Notes: generated by a model not told the origin, from the sequence alone. DNA of 13,212 nucleotides from Bacillota bacterium (GCA_023434855.1 JAEYSJ010000251.1:1-13212), one strand, 5' to 3'; numbered from the stretch's first letter, positions 5,718 to 12,580 are shown. Program-made: numbers and translations.

Positions 5718-6839
5718 ATGACCAAAGTAGCAGCAGTAAAAGCATCTTGCTATGATAAACAAGTGGTTGGGCAAGCCATGCAAGAATTGCTTAATGAATT
5801 AGGCGGAATATCGGAATTTATTAAGCATGGAGAGACGGTTTTGATTAAACCCAACATGCTGGAAGGCGTCAAAAAAGAACTTTCAGTAACTACCCATCCG
5901 GAAGTAGTACGGTCAGTTATCCGGCAAGTAAAAAACGTGGGAGCAATTCCGTTGGTAGGCGATTCGCCTGGGGTAGGCAGCACAGTAAAGGCGGCCGAAA
6001 AATGCGGCACCCTTAAGGTATGTCAGGAAGAACAGGCAGAACTTCTGCCGTTTAAAGATGTGGTTCAAATACCCTTTCCCCAGGGACGGACTGTAAAAAA
6101 GTTTACCGTTGCCAAAGCATTGACAGAAGCAGACAAAGTAATCTCATTGGCTAAAATGAAGACCCATTCTTTTATGGGTATTACCGGTGCTGTTAAGAAC
6201 CTATTTGGGTTCATAGTAGGCACCGACAAAGCCCAGTTTCATCTGCGGATGAAAAAGCGGGATGATTTTGCCTGTATGCTGGTGGATTTGGTGGAGTTAG
6301 TTCGACCGGTATTGTATATTGTTGACGGAATCGTGGGTATGGATGGCAATGGACCGCGTAATGGTACTCCTTATCAAGCGGGTGTGCTGCTGGCCGGGAC
6401 TGACGGTTTTGCTGTTGACGCAGTAATGGCGGAAATGATGGGTTTTCAGGCTGAAAAATTGCCGATAGCCTGTTATGCGGGCACACTTGGCCTGTGTCCA
6501 GCCTTTGCGGATATAGAACTTATTGGCAGTGGTAAAGACCTGCGGTTTAACTTTAAAGAGCCACACAGTTATGAATCACTGGATAGTAGGCTGCCGGGAC
6601 GGCTAGTTGATTTTTGCCGGCAACAGTTTACCGCTAAACCGTACGTCGCCGCCAACTGTATTGGCTGCGGCCGCTGTGCCGCACATTGTCCGCCTGCGGC
6701 CATTAGCATGATAAAGGAGAAAGCGGTGATCAACCATGACAAATGCATCCGCTGTTACTGCTGTCAGGAGCTTTGCCCGGAGAATGCCGTATATTTGAAG
6801 GACGGTATGCTGTTAAAACTAATGAAACAGAAAAAATAA
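5718..6839 (+). CDS. DUF362 domain protein with C-terminal 2x[4Fe-4S] ferredoxin
   Basis: This is a 373-residue protein. Residues 1-300 form the DUF362 domain, with KVAAVKAS, VLIKPNMLEG (41-50), GDSPG (81-85), KMKTHSFMGITGAVKNLFG (147-164) and VDGIVGMDGNGPRNG (202-216). Residues 314-354 carry two ferredoxin clusters, CIGCGRCAAHCP (Cys314, 317, 320, 324) and CIRCYCCQELCP (Cys343, 346, 349, 353), with an extra Cys348. The pattern implies electron transfer to or from an unknown partner in the cytoplasm. The frame extends to a GTG at 5676, but ATG 5718 is preferred: it lies 8 bases after GAGG, and the similar remnant at 3018 shows the same leader and start. A 73-aa cysteine-containing gene follows after 26 bases, probably in one transcript ending at 7131. 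Confidence 0.9.
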   Translation: MTKVAAVKASCYDKQVVGQAMQELLNELGGISEFIKHGETVLIKPNMLEGVKKELSVTTHPEVVRSVIRQVKNVGAIPLVGDSPGVGSTVKAAEKCGTLKVCQEEQAELLPFKDVVQIPFPQGRTVKKFTVAKALTEADKVISLAKMKTHSFMGITGAVKNLFGFIVGTDKAQFHLRMKKRDDFACMLVDLVELVRPVLYIVDGIVGMDGNGPRNGTPYQAGVLLAGTDGFAVDAVMAEMMGFQAEKLPIACYAGTLGLCPAFADIELIGSGKDLRFNFKEPHSYESLDSRLPGRLVDFCRQQFTAKPYVAANCIGCGRCAAHCPPAAISMIKEKAVINHDKCIRCYCCQELCPENAVYLKDGMLLKLMKQKK

Positions 6840-6865
6840 AGTTATATAAAAAGGAAGGTGGAAAT

Positions 6866-7087
6866 ATGGCTAAAAGAGCGCCTACGCTGCTGCAAGGCGA
6901 TTGTCCGCATCTAAACAAGCCTTTCAGTATAATTGTTACCTATGAGGAAACACGGGTTCCGGGGGAAGCTATGCCCCATTATAAAGTTGCTGAAATGGAA
7001 TGTGATTATGCTGATGAGTGCAAACAGGAGAAATGCCCAATAATGGAAAATGCCCCTAAACATCCGCCGGGGATTGGGTTGGCTTGA
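6866..7087 (+). CDS. Small cysteine-containing protein, cotranscribed with DUF362 gene
   Basis: This is a 73-residue protein with no family that I recognise. It has four Cys: one in GDCPHL (residue 13) and three close together in MECDYADECKQEKCPIM (C-x5-C-x4-C). Several His and Pro residues stand near the C-terminus (KHPPGIGLA). The arrangement suggests metal or iron-sulfur binding, but this is inference. The start at 6866 follows GGAAGGTGG, and a longer upstream frame overlapping the end of the DUF362 gene is rejected. It begins 26 bases after the DUF362 stop and is followed at once by a terminator, so the two form an operon. It could be an accessory or maturation partner of the ferredoxin protein. 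Confidence 0.75.
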   Translation: MAKRAPTLLQGDCPHLNKPFSIIVTYEETRVPGEAMPHYKVAEMECDYADECKQEKCPIMENAPKHPPGIGLA

Positions 7088-7092
7088 TTGCA

Positions 7093-7131
7093 AAACCGTC
7101 ATGGAAAACGCCGTGGCGGTTTGTATTTTTT
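7093..7131 (+). terminator. Intrinsic terminator of the DUF362 operon
   Basis: A 12-bp stem, AAACCGTCATGG with CCGTGGCGGTTT (two G-T pairs), has the loop AAAACG and is followed by GTATTTTTT. It lies six bases after the stop at 7087. Confidence 0.85.
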
Positions 7132-7160
7132 CGCGGGAAAGTTAGCAGGGAATTTAACTG

Positions 7161-7191
7161 TTGACATGGAAATGTAATACGCAAGTATACA
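7161..7191 (+). promoter_or_regulatory. Candidate promoter of the DUF4337 gene
   Basis: A perfect TTGACA at 7161-7166 and TATACA at 7186-7191 are separated by 19 bases, which is longer than ideal. A short leader with AAGGAG follows. Confidence 0.4.
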
Positions 7192-7211
7192 CGAAGGAGA
7201 TATAATAAAGT

Positions 7212-7763
7212 ATGTCTAATACAGATGCTACTAAAAATCAAGAGATAAAAAAACCATGGAAAGAAAAAATCGGTACTTTTATTGCGGTTACAACATTGGT
7301 TTTAGCGGTATGCGCCACACTGGCGGCATTTAAAGCGGCAGGCTATGGCAACAGGATGGTGCTGGCGCAAAATCAGGCCTCAGACCAGTGGGCTTATTAC
7401 CAGGCGAAAAGTCTTAAAGAAACGGCTTATCAAACGCAGCGGGACATGATGGAACTGGCGATGAAACAAGCGGATAAGCCGGAAATATATAAAGACAAAA
7501 TTGCCGAGTATGATAAGGAGATTGCCAGATACCATCAGGAAAGAGATGGTATTACTAGTGAAGCAAAACAGTTGGAACAAGAGCGTGATTTGGCTCAGCA
7601 GTATAACGCCAAATTTGGTCAGGCTTTAATTTTTCTGCAAATAGGCATTTTATTGTCATCACTGGCCTCAATTAACAAAGTATATGTTTATTGGTACATT
7701 GGTGTCATCGCCGGCGGAGTCGGTGTGGTAATGTTCCTTCGTACAGTGATGTTTGGAATGTAG
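7212..7763 (+). CDS. DUF4337 family membrane protein
   Basis: This is a 183-residue protein with three predicted membrane segments: one near the N-terminus (about 22-42, FIAVTTLVLAVCATLAAF) and two at the C-terminus (about 137-155 and 159-180). Between them lies a long charged helical region, probably coiled coil, with YYQAKSLKETAYQTQRDMME and EYDKEIARYHQERDGITSEA. This is the layout of the DUF4337 family, whose function is unknown. The AAGGAG site is 12 bases from the ATG, an unusually long spacing, and no nearer start in frame is better. The gene stands alone between a terminator at 7093 and the toxin-antitoxin pair at 7908. Confidence 0.8.
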   Translation: MSNTDATKNQEIKKPWKEKIGTFIAVTTLVLAVCATLAAFKAAGYGNRMVLAQNQASDQWAYYQAKSLKETAYQTQRDMMELAMKQADKPEIYKDKIAEYDKEIARYHQERDGITSEAKQLEQERDLAQQYNAKFGQALIFLQIGILLSSLASINKVYVYWYIGVIAGGVGVVMFLRTVMFGM

Positions 7764-7773
7764 TAATCAAAAT

Positions 7774-7800
7774 CTTCCGATCTGTCGGTAAGGTGTTTTG
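7774..7800 (+). terminator. Weak hairpin after the DUF4337 gene
   Basis: CTTCCGA can pair with TCGGTAAG with one bulged T, followed by GTGTTTTG. It is a possible but weak terminator. Confidence 0.3.
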
Positions 7801-7907
7801 CTGAGGCGATATCAGGCTAACTGAGTTTCAGCTGGCTGTATTTAGCGGTAAAGCTATGGCAATAATGATAATAGAACTAAATTATTAGTGCTACTAGAGG
7901 TGAAAAC

Positions 7908-8207
7908 ATGGCGAAGAGGTTTATGCCGGAGCAATTTCGCCCATTATTTTGGGATGTGGATTGGGACACCCTTGATATCGAAAGAAATCGTGACTTTATC
8001 ATTGAACGGGTGCTGAATATGGGGGATCAGTTATCGGTGTGCTGGCTGTGTAAAGAATATTCCCAAATCCATATACTTCAGGTTGTCAAAACCAGCCGTC
8101 GTCTTTCAAAGAAGACTGCCCGCTGCTGGCAGAATTACTTTGGTCTTTGCGAGGAGGAAATGGCATGTTTTGGGACATACTTGACCAGCCCCGACAATTA
8201 TTATTGA
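7908..8207 (+). CDS. DUF6922-like protein, probable antitoxin partner of AbiEii
   Basis: This is a 99-residue protein. Residues about 11-35 read RPLFWDVDWDTLDIERNRDF and IIERVL, and later VVKTSRRLSKKTARCWQNYF (58-77). I recognise this LFWDVD...FIIERVL...SRRLSKKT pattern from DUF6922-type proteins commonly encoded just before AbiEii-type nucleotidyltransferases. The family has no assigned biochemistry that I know. The overlap of 43 bases with the downstream toxin-like gene implies coupled translation, as in type IV toxin-antitoxin pairs, and points to an antitoxin role in place of the classical AbiEi. The start has AGAGGTGA four to five bases upstream. The last 20 residues lie in the overlap and may be poorly conserved. 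Confidence 0.7.
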   Translation: MAKRFMPEQFRPLFWDVDWDTLDIERNRDFIIERVLNMGDQLSVCWLCKEYSQIHILQVVKTSRRLSKKTARCWQNYFGLCEEEMACFGTYLTSPDNYY

Positions 8208-8815
8208 AGAAATTGTCAGGCGATCTTCCTATACCTGGCAGCTATCTTGCCGGCGGGACCGCACTGGCGCTGCTTATCGGACATCGTTATTCAGTTGATT
8301 TGGACTGGTTCAGCCCGCAGGACTTTGATCCAGGCAAACTTGGCAGTCAACTGAAGCGTTTTGGTGAAGTGCGGATTGCCGAAACATCCAGCGGTACTTT
8401 CCATGGCTGGGTTGATGATATTCAGGTCACTTGGCTGCGTTATCCCAACCCGCTGCTTGAACCACTTGTTGAAAGTGAGGATTCACCTGGACTGAAGCTG
8501 GCTTCATTGGTGGATATCGGCCTGATGAAATGGGCGGCTGTCAGTGACCGGGGGGCACGCAAGGATTTTTTTGATCTCTATGCTTTAGAAAAGCGCGGTG
8601 TAACGGCTGAACGCCTGTATCCGCTGCTGGTTGTCAAATATCCTAACGCCAACATCAACTATTACCATATGATAAAAAGCCTCGCTTACTTCGATGATGC
8701 TGAGCGCGAGGCAATGCCTGTGATGCTGGAGGAAGCGGACTGGGAAGCAGTGAAGGTATATTTTCGCAGGGTACAGGCAAAGCTGTTGAAAGAAAAAATG
8801 GTACTTGGAAAATGA
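8165..8815 (+). CDS. AbiEii/AbiGii-type nucleotidyltransferase (toxin family)
   Basis: This is a 216-residue protein with the nucleotidyltransferase signature YLAGGTALALLIGHRYSVDL (27-46). It includes the GG motif at 30-31, GHR at 39-41 and the metal-binding pair Asp45/Asp47 before WF. A second block, LKLASLVDIGLMKWAAVSDR, then KDFFDLYAL, agrees with the AbiEii family. Characterised members use NTPs to modify RNA (for example tRNA acceptor ends) and give growth arrest or phage abortive infection; whether this one does is untested. A frame begins with TTG at 8147, but ATG 8165 is chosen because AGGAGG lies seven bases upstream. The gene starts inside the 3' end of the DUF6922-like gene, and a terminator follows. 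Confidence 0.88.
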   Translation: MFWDILDQPRQLLLKKLSGDLPIPGSYLAGGTALALLIGHRYSVDLDWFSPQDFDPGKLGSQLKRFGEVRIAETSSGTFHGWVDDIQVTWLRYPNPLLEPLVESEDSPGLKLASLVDIGLMKWAAVSDRGARKDFFDLYALEKRGVTAERLYPLLVVKYPNANINYYHMIKSLAYFDDAEREAMPVMLEEADWEAVKVYFRRVQAKLLKEKMVLGK

Positions 8816-8834
8816 TGTTTAGGGGAATAAAAAA

Positions 8835-8864
8835 GCCGTCCTTTGACAGGGCGGTTCGATTTTT
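8835..8864. terminator. Intrinsic terminator between convergent toxin and kinase genes
   Basis: GCCGTCCT pairs with AGGGCGGT (with G-T pairs on the plus strand). It is followed by TCGATTTTTA on the plus strand and by CTTTTTTATT on the minus strand. It lies between the plus-strand nucleotidyltransferase gene and the minus-strand kinase gene and can serve both. Confidence 0.7.
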
Positions 8865-8884
8865 ATGACATTGATGGAAGTTTA

Positions 8885-10135
8885 TTAAGATTTCGGTTTC
8901 TTTGGTATAGTAAAAATCATTTTGGTACCAATCCCCAGCTGTGATTCGCACCATATTTTCCCGCCCAACTGACGGACTAAGGTATTAACATAGGCTAAGC
9001 CCATACCGTCTCCGGGAACATCCTGAATCCCCGCCCGGCGAAATATTTCAAATATCTTTTCGTGATCGCCGGCGGCAATGCCACGCCCGTTGTCACAGAT
9101 GATAAAAGTTACTGCTTCGTCATTTTCCCTGCTAAGTATATTTATTGCGCCGGTATGACCGGGATCTAAGTATTTTATGGCATTGTCCAGTAAATTACTT
9201 ACTATCTGCTCCAGTGCGAGGTAGTCGCTGACAATTACCGGCAATGGTGCGATATCAATCTTAATCCCCTTACACTCGATTTGATGACTGAAGGATTGCA
9301 CAATTGTTTTGACCAGATCATGCATATTAATCTCCAAGCAATTCATTTCCCGCCTTCCCAAACGCGATAACTTTAGCAAAGCGGAAACCATGCGGTCCAT
9401 CCTGTCGATAGAAGAATGAATAAATCTTAGAGCATCGGAAATGTCTTTTTCTAAGACATGATCTACTTTTTGCTGAATTGTTTCCGGGAAATATGATTTG
9501 GAATCTCTGATAATTTGCTTTAATTCAGTAAAAGAATGGCCAAGTTCGTGGGAGAAACCTTTTAGATTTAGCATAGGAGTCCGGAAATCATGAGCTATTA
9601 TTTCAGCATATGATTTTAATTCTTTGTTTCGTGTTTCCAGTTGCTTGGCGTTCTTCTCAGCTGTTTTGATTTCTGTAAGGTCTATAATTGCTGAATAGCA
9701 TATTGGAGTTCCTGCATCATCTCGCATTTGTTTGCTCAAAATATGAAGGTATAACGCATTTTTGGCTTTCAGCAATATTTCTACTTCGCAGGAGTGTACA
9801 TTGTCATCATTAAAGACTTGCTTTAAGTGTTTGCGAAATAAATCAATGCTAGCGGGAGCCACGAAAGAGAAGAATTGTGTACGGCCCTCCTGAAAGTCGC
9901 CGCAGTTAGACTGGAGAAGTTCAGCGGCGGCCAGGTTGCTTTCCAGAATAAAGCCGTCAGGATTAAACGAGAAATACGCCAGAGGAGCAAAATTATATAG
10001 CCTGCGGTAGCGTTCGAAAAGACTTTCAACTTGTCTTTTAGCGCATATAAGTTCTGCGTTTTGCTCTTCGAGTTCGGCTTGGTAATTTAATATTGCTTTT
10101 ATAGTATTGTTTTCCGGTGTAGAGCGATCGGTCAT
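8885..10135 (-). CDS. Soluble PAS-domain sensor histidine kinase
   Basis: This is a 416-residue protein without a membrane segment or signal peptide, so it is cytoplasmic. A short coiled coil (about 16-40) leads into one PAS domain (about 42-160, with YNFAPLAYFSFNPDGFILES and a C-terminal IIDLTEIKTAEKN). The DHp helix has AEIIAHDFRTPMLNLKGF with His182. The ATPase domain has the N box EQIVSNLLDNAIKYL (Asn314 and Asn318), G1 DNGRGI (348-353), the F box FEIFRR and G2 GDGMGL (375-380). All catalytic motifs are intact. GGGAGGT lies eight bases before the ATG. It is encoded downstream of a receiver-HTH gene on the same strand, but a hairpin separates them, so they may be only partly cotranscribed. 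Its cognate receiver may be elsewhere, because the neighbour lacks the phosphoacceptor Asp. Confidence 0.92.
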   Translation of the reverse strand: MTDRSTPENNTIKAILNYQAELEEQNAELICAKRQVESLFERYRRLYNFAPLAYFSFNPDGFILESNLAAAELLQSNCGDFQEGRTQFFSFVAPASIDLFRKHLKQVFNDDNVHSCEVEILLKAKNALYLHILSKQMRDDAGTPICYSAIIDLTEIKTAEKNAKQLETRNKELKSYAEIIAHDFRTPMLNLKGFSHELGHSFTELKQIIRDSKSYFPETIQQKVDHVLEKDISDALRFIHSSIDRMDRMVSALLKLSRLGRREMNCLEINMHDLVKTIVQSFSHQIECKGIKIDIAPLPVIVSDYLALEQIVSNLLDNAIKYLDPGHTGAINILSRENDEAVTFIICDNGRGIAAGDHEKIFEIFRRAGIQDVPGDGMGLAYVNTLVRQLGGKIWCESQLGIGTKMIFTIPKKPKS

Positions 10136-10167
10136 ACAAAAGAACCTCCCGGATCATGAAGAATATG

Positions 10168-10195
10168 AAAAAGGGCACACATTTCCTATGTGCCC
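10168..10195 (-). terminator. Minus-strand terminator or attenuator upstream of the kinase gene
   Basis: GGGCACA (10173-10179) pairs with TGTGCCC (10189-10195). On the minus strand it is followed by TTTTT. It lies about 30 bases before the kinase start and includes the stop codon of the small hydrophobic frame ending at 10186, as expected if that frame is a gene. It should reduce read-through from the regulator gene into the kinase gene. Confidence 0.75.
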
Positions 10196-10326
10196 TCACG
10201 TTCCTCTTTTTTAAAGAATATTCCACCCTCAATGGTCTGCAGTATGAACAGTAAAAAAACCAGTGAGGAAGCCGTGCTGCCTATTTCTAACATGGTTAAA
10301 GTATCCGCAACAGGCAGTGGCTGCAT
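10186..10326 (-). CDS. Candidate small membrane peptide between regulator and kinase
   Basis: A 46-residue frame starts at ATG 10326; a shorter 35-residue form starts at ATG 10293. The centre is a hydrophobic stretch, SSLVFLLFILQTI, long enough to enter or cross a membrane, followed by a charged tail FFKKEEREGT. The stop lies in the arm of the terminator hairpin, which is common for real last genes. Neither ATG has a strong ribosome binding site. The same frame is open upstream to the stop codon of the regulator gene (10396-10398). So the region could be a decayed C-terminal extension, a leader for attenuation, or a genuine small protein. I recognise no family. Confidence 0.35.
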   Translation of the reverse strand: MQPLPVADTLTMLEIGSTASSLVFLLFILQTIEGGIFFKKEEREGT

Positions 10327-10395
10327 GAGTCGAATGATTACTACCCCGGAATATTTTGCTCGGTGTGGTGGCAGCAGGACAAAATTCTGCTCTGC

Positions 10396-10986
10396 TTATA
10401 GTAAGCCATACTGTTTAGCCTTTAGGAGTGCTTTTGTACGGCTGCTTACTGACAGTTTGCCGAAAATGTGGTGAATATGGGATTTAATCGTTCCAAGGGA
10501 AAGACCGAGTTTCTCAGCGATTTCATTATTAGAATAGCCTTCCGCCAGCATGTTCAAAATCTCCTGTTGCTTTTTGGTCAAAGCGTCATGGGAGGTTTCC
10601 GGGAATCCGTTGTAGTTTTTGTTATCTGTAGCAGGAAGGGTTTCCATTATTCCGGTCAAGTCCTCTTTGTCAATGGGTTTAATGAGAATTCTGTCAAATC
10701 CATTAGCGATAGCCTTAAATAGATCGTTGATATTTCCGTCGGAAACAAGAATCACATGGGTGTAACTGCCTTTTTCTTGTTCACGTAATTTTTTGCAAAG
10801 TTCAATACCATCGGCTTTGGGCAGTGAACAATTTAATATCGCTACATCAGGCGGTACATCATTAAACAGCATCTTGCTTGCACTTTGACCGTCATTTGTT
10901 GACATAATTGATATGTCGGATTTGTGCTTAAGGGCTGTTCTAAAGAGATCAACAGTTTGAGTTTCGTCTGCTATTAGGAATTTCAC
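10396..10986 (-). CDS. NarL/LuxR-type response regulator with pseudo-receiver (Asp to Asn)
   Basis: This is a 196-residue protein. Residues 1-115 form a receiver domain: the acidic pair is IADE (Asp7, Glu8), the switch residue Ser82 stands in VILVSDG, and Lys103 in LIKPI is kept. The phosphoacceptor position in DVAILNCSLPKADG is Asn52 (codon AAT), where Asp is standard. Residues about 134-196 form a LuxR-type helix-turn-helix, with LTKKQQEILNMLAEGYSNNE and IAEKLGLSLGTIKSHIHHIF. DNA binding is therefore expected, but normal aspartyl phosphorylation is not. Control could be by constant activity, by a ligand or by protein contact. The start is GTG 10986 with GGAGAT eight bases upstream. The PAS kinase gene is downstream on the same strand. 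Confidence 0.9.
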   Translation of the reverse strand: MKFLIADETQTVDLFRTALKHKSDISIMSTNDGQSASKMLFNDVPPDVAILNCSLPKADGIELCKKLREQEKGSYTHVILVSDGNINDLFKAIANGFDRILIKPIDKEDLTGIMETLPATDNKNYNGFPETSHDALTKKQQEILNMLAEGYSNNEIAEKLGLSLGTIKSHIHHIFGKLSVSSRTKALLKAKQYGLL

Positions 10987-11020
10987 TAAAAACCATCTCC
11001 AAGGAATTATTATCAGATTG

Positions 11021-11071
11021 TATATACTAATGGCAGGGATTTTTCCAGTGTAACACCATAGTTAGTATATA
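11021..11071. repeat. Inverted repeat in the leader of the regulator gene
   Basis: TATATACTAA (11021-11030) and TTAGTATATA (11062-11071) are perfect 10-bp inverted arms 31 bases apart, each continued by TGG/CCA with a small offset. The right arm holds the -10 box of the regulator promoter. It may be a pair of operator half-sites or an RNA hairpin in the leader. Confidence 0.5.
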
Positions 11072-11092
11072 TGCAGCCTGATTTTCAGTAAA
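11064..11092 (-). promoter_or_regulatory. Sigma-A-type promoter of the response regulator gene
   Basis: On the minus strand there is TTTACT (11092-11087) and TATACT (11069-11064), with a 17-base spacer. The predicted leader is about 70 bases and contains the second arm of the inverted repeat. Beyond this and the promoter at 11241, the stretch 10987-11282 holds no gene that I can see. Confidence 0.55.
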
Positions 11093-11240
11093 ATTCTCTA
11101 AAAAAATCCAAACTCCTGTTTTCTATTATAAAATGATCCTTTCAGAATATCATCTAACTAAAGTTATATTCAATTAATTTTGTTACTGATTTCTTAGGGT
11201 TTATTTCAAATTAATATGGTTTTTTTTTCAAGGCATTCAA

Positions 11241-11249
11241 TGATATAAT
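11241..11249 (+). promoter_or_regulatory. Extended -10 promoter of the 95-aa protein gene
   Basis: TGATATAAT gives a perfect TATAAT preceded by TG at the extended -10 position. The -35 region is a T-tract without a clear box. The start codon lies 33 bases downstream. Confidence 0.5.
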
Positions 11250-11282
11250 AATACAGATAAAGATATTGAAAGGAAGGCAGCT

Positions 11283-11570
11283 GTGGTAGTAATTAAATCG
11301 AAAAACAGTATTCTGCCGGACCCGCCGGAAAAGTATAAGAACATAGCAGAATTTTATAAAGATATGTATACTTCCGGGGAAATACTCTTTGCGTATGGCG
11401 CTAAGAAGTATATAGCAGCGTATAGCGGGGATAATCTATCAATAGCGGAGTTTAATAAGCCGGATTCAGAACAGTTTTTTGCTTTGCCTGAAGAGTTTGC
11501 CGATAAATATTTAATTGATGGGGTAAAGTTTAAAGAGCTTGTTACAAAAATTGATATACTTGTGCGTTAA
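11283..11570 (+). CDS. Hypothetical 95-residue protein
   Basis: This is a soluble, charged protein rich in Lys, Glu, Tyr and Phe with no signal peptide or membrane segment. Recognisable parts are SILPDPPEKYKNIAEFYKDM near the start and LPEEFADKYLIDGVKFKELV near the end. I do not recognise a family. The start is GTG with AAGGAAGG five bases upstream, and an extended -10 promoter is visible. A hairpin overlaps the stop codon, so the gene is a single transcription unit between the regulator gene (divergent) and the ribokinase gene. That complete setting supports it as real in spite of the unknown function. Confidence 0.75.
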   Translation: MVVIKSKNSILPDPPEKYKNIAEFYKDMYTSGEILFAYGAKKYIAAYSGDNLSIAEFNKPDSEQFFALPEEFADKYLIDGVKFKELVTKIDILVR

Positions 11571-11607
11571 ACCGCCCAGTGTAAAATGAGGGCGGTTTAA
11601 GTTATTT
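11567..11607 (+). terminator. Hairpin terminator overlapping the stop of the 95-aa gene
   Basis: TTAAACCGCCC (11567-11577) pairs perfectly over 11 bp with GGGCGGTTTAA (11590-11600). The tail GTTATTTC is a weak U-tract. The stem includes the TAA stop. Confidence 0.65.
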
Positions 11608-11647
11608 CAGCTGATTGACCAGTGAAGGTATGATGGGGGATGGGTTC

Positions 11648-12580
11648 ATGACAAAAAAACCGGTGTTAGTAGTAGGGAGTTTAAACATGGATCTGGTTGT
11701 TTCAGCCAGAAGTTTGCCGAAAAAAGGGCAAACTGTATTTGGCAAGCAATTTAGCAAATTTTCCGGGGGCAAGGGGGCAAATCAGGCAGTGGCAGCAAGT
11801 AAGCTTGGTGCTCCGGTTACTATGGTAGGCTGTGTGGGATGTGACGGATTTGCCGCTGAGCTTCTTGCCGGTCTCCAGGCTAACGGCATTGATACTGCGT
11901 TTATTCGTCAAGTAGATGATCCGACTGGAACAGCGTTGATTACGGTAGATGAAGAGGGCGCTAATACTATTGTAGTGGTAGCAGGCGCCAATCTCGCCTG
12001 CTCCCCGGCAGATGTTGAGAGAGCTTTGGCGAAATTTAAGGAGCCAGGAGTGTTGCTTGTGCAGCACGAAATACCAGAAGATACGGTGGAGTATACGATA
12101 AGGCAGGCTAAGGAATTGGGGTGGATGGTAATTCTTAATCCGGCGCCGGTAAGGCCCCTTGATGCTGAGATTTTGCCGTTGGTAGATGTTATAATACCGA
12201 ATGAAGGCGAGATGGCATTATTGGCAAACAAAACAGTGGATACTCCTGATGAGGCGTTAATTGCGGCCGGCAGGCTATTGGCCTGGGGGGTCGGGGCAGT
12301 CATTGTGACGCTGGGGGAAAAGGGGGCTGTTTGCCACAGTGATGAGGGGATTGAGTGCGTTCCGGCCTATGAGGTAAAATCTGTTGATACAACAGGCTCG
12401 GGAGATGCTTATGCCGGAGCGCTGGCCGTAGCGTTGGCTGAAGGCTTTTCTATGGCTGAGAGCATGCATTTCGCAGCAGCAGCGGCCGCACTGTCTGTTA
12501 CCAGATATGGCGCCCAGCCGTCTTTGCCTTGCCGGCAGGAAGTTGACGAATTTATCAAGACCAATGTGTTCCCTAAATAA
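11648..12580 (+). CDS. rbsK: Ribokinase (PfkB family)
   Basis: This is a 310-residue protein, the normal ribokinase length. It has the PfkB signature 1 FSGGKGANQAVAASKLG (38-54), the substrate region SLNMDLV (11-17), NPAPV (164-168), IIPNEGEMALLA (182-193) and signature 2 DTTGSGDAYAGALA (247-260) with the catalytic base Asp253. It should phosphorylate D-ribose at O5 with ATP, the entry to the pentose phosphate pathway; related sugars or nucleosides are possible substrates for PfkB enzymes. The frame opens at 11615, but ATG 11648 is preferred, with GGGGGA about seven bases upstream and the family start at the first strand. No ribose transporter or LacI-type regulator is adjacent, apart from the substrate-binding-type protein beginning at 12645. 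Confidence 0.88.
   Translation: MTKKPVLVVGSLNMDLVVSARSLPKKGQTVFGKQFSKFSGGKGANQAVAASKLGAPVTMVGCVGCDGFAAELLAGLQANGIDTAFIRQVDDPTGTALITVDEEGANTIVVVAGANLACSPADVERALAKFKEPGVLLVQHEIPEDTVEYTIRQAKELGWMVILNPAPVRPLDAEILPLVDVIIPNEGEMALLANKTVDTPDEALIAAGRLLAWGVGAVIVTLGEKGAVCHSDEGIECVPAYEVKSVDTTGSGDAYAGALAVALAEGFSMAESMHFAAAAAALSVTRYGAQPSLPCRQEVDEFIKTNVFPK

Noticed and set aside
6743..6865. Upstream extension of the small cysteine protein
   Set aside because: It overlaps the ferredoxin clusters of the DUF362 gene; the start at 6866 has a clear ribosome binding site.
8216..8227. Third partial match (12 bases, TTGTCAGGCGAT) to the 26-bp repeat
   Set aside because: It lies inside the conserved coding region of the nucleotidyltransferase and does not extend, so chance is likely.
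10190..10474. 94-residue plus-strand frame across the regulator-kinase gap
   Set aside because: It is antisense to the end of the response regulator and to the hydrophobic frame, starts in the terminator hairpin, and lacks a ribosome binding site.
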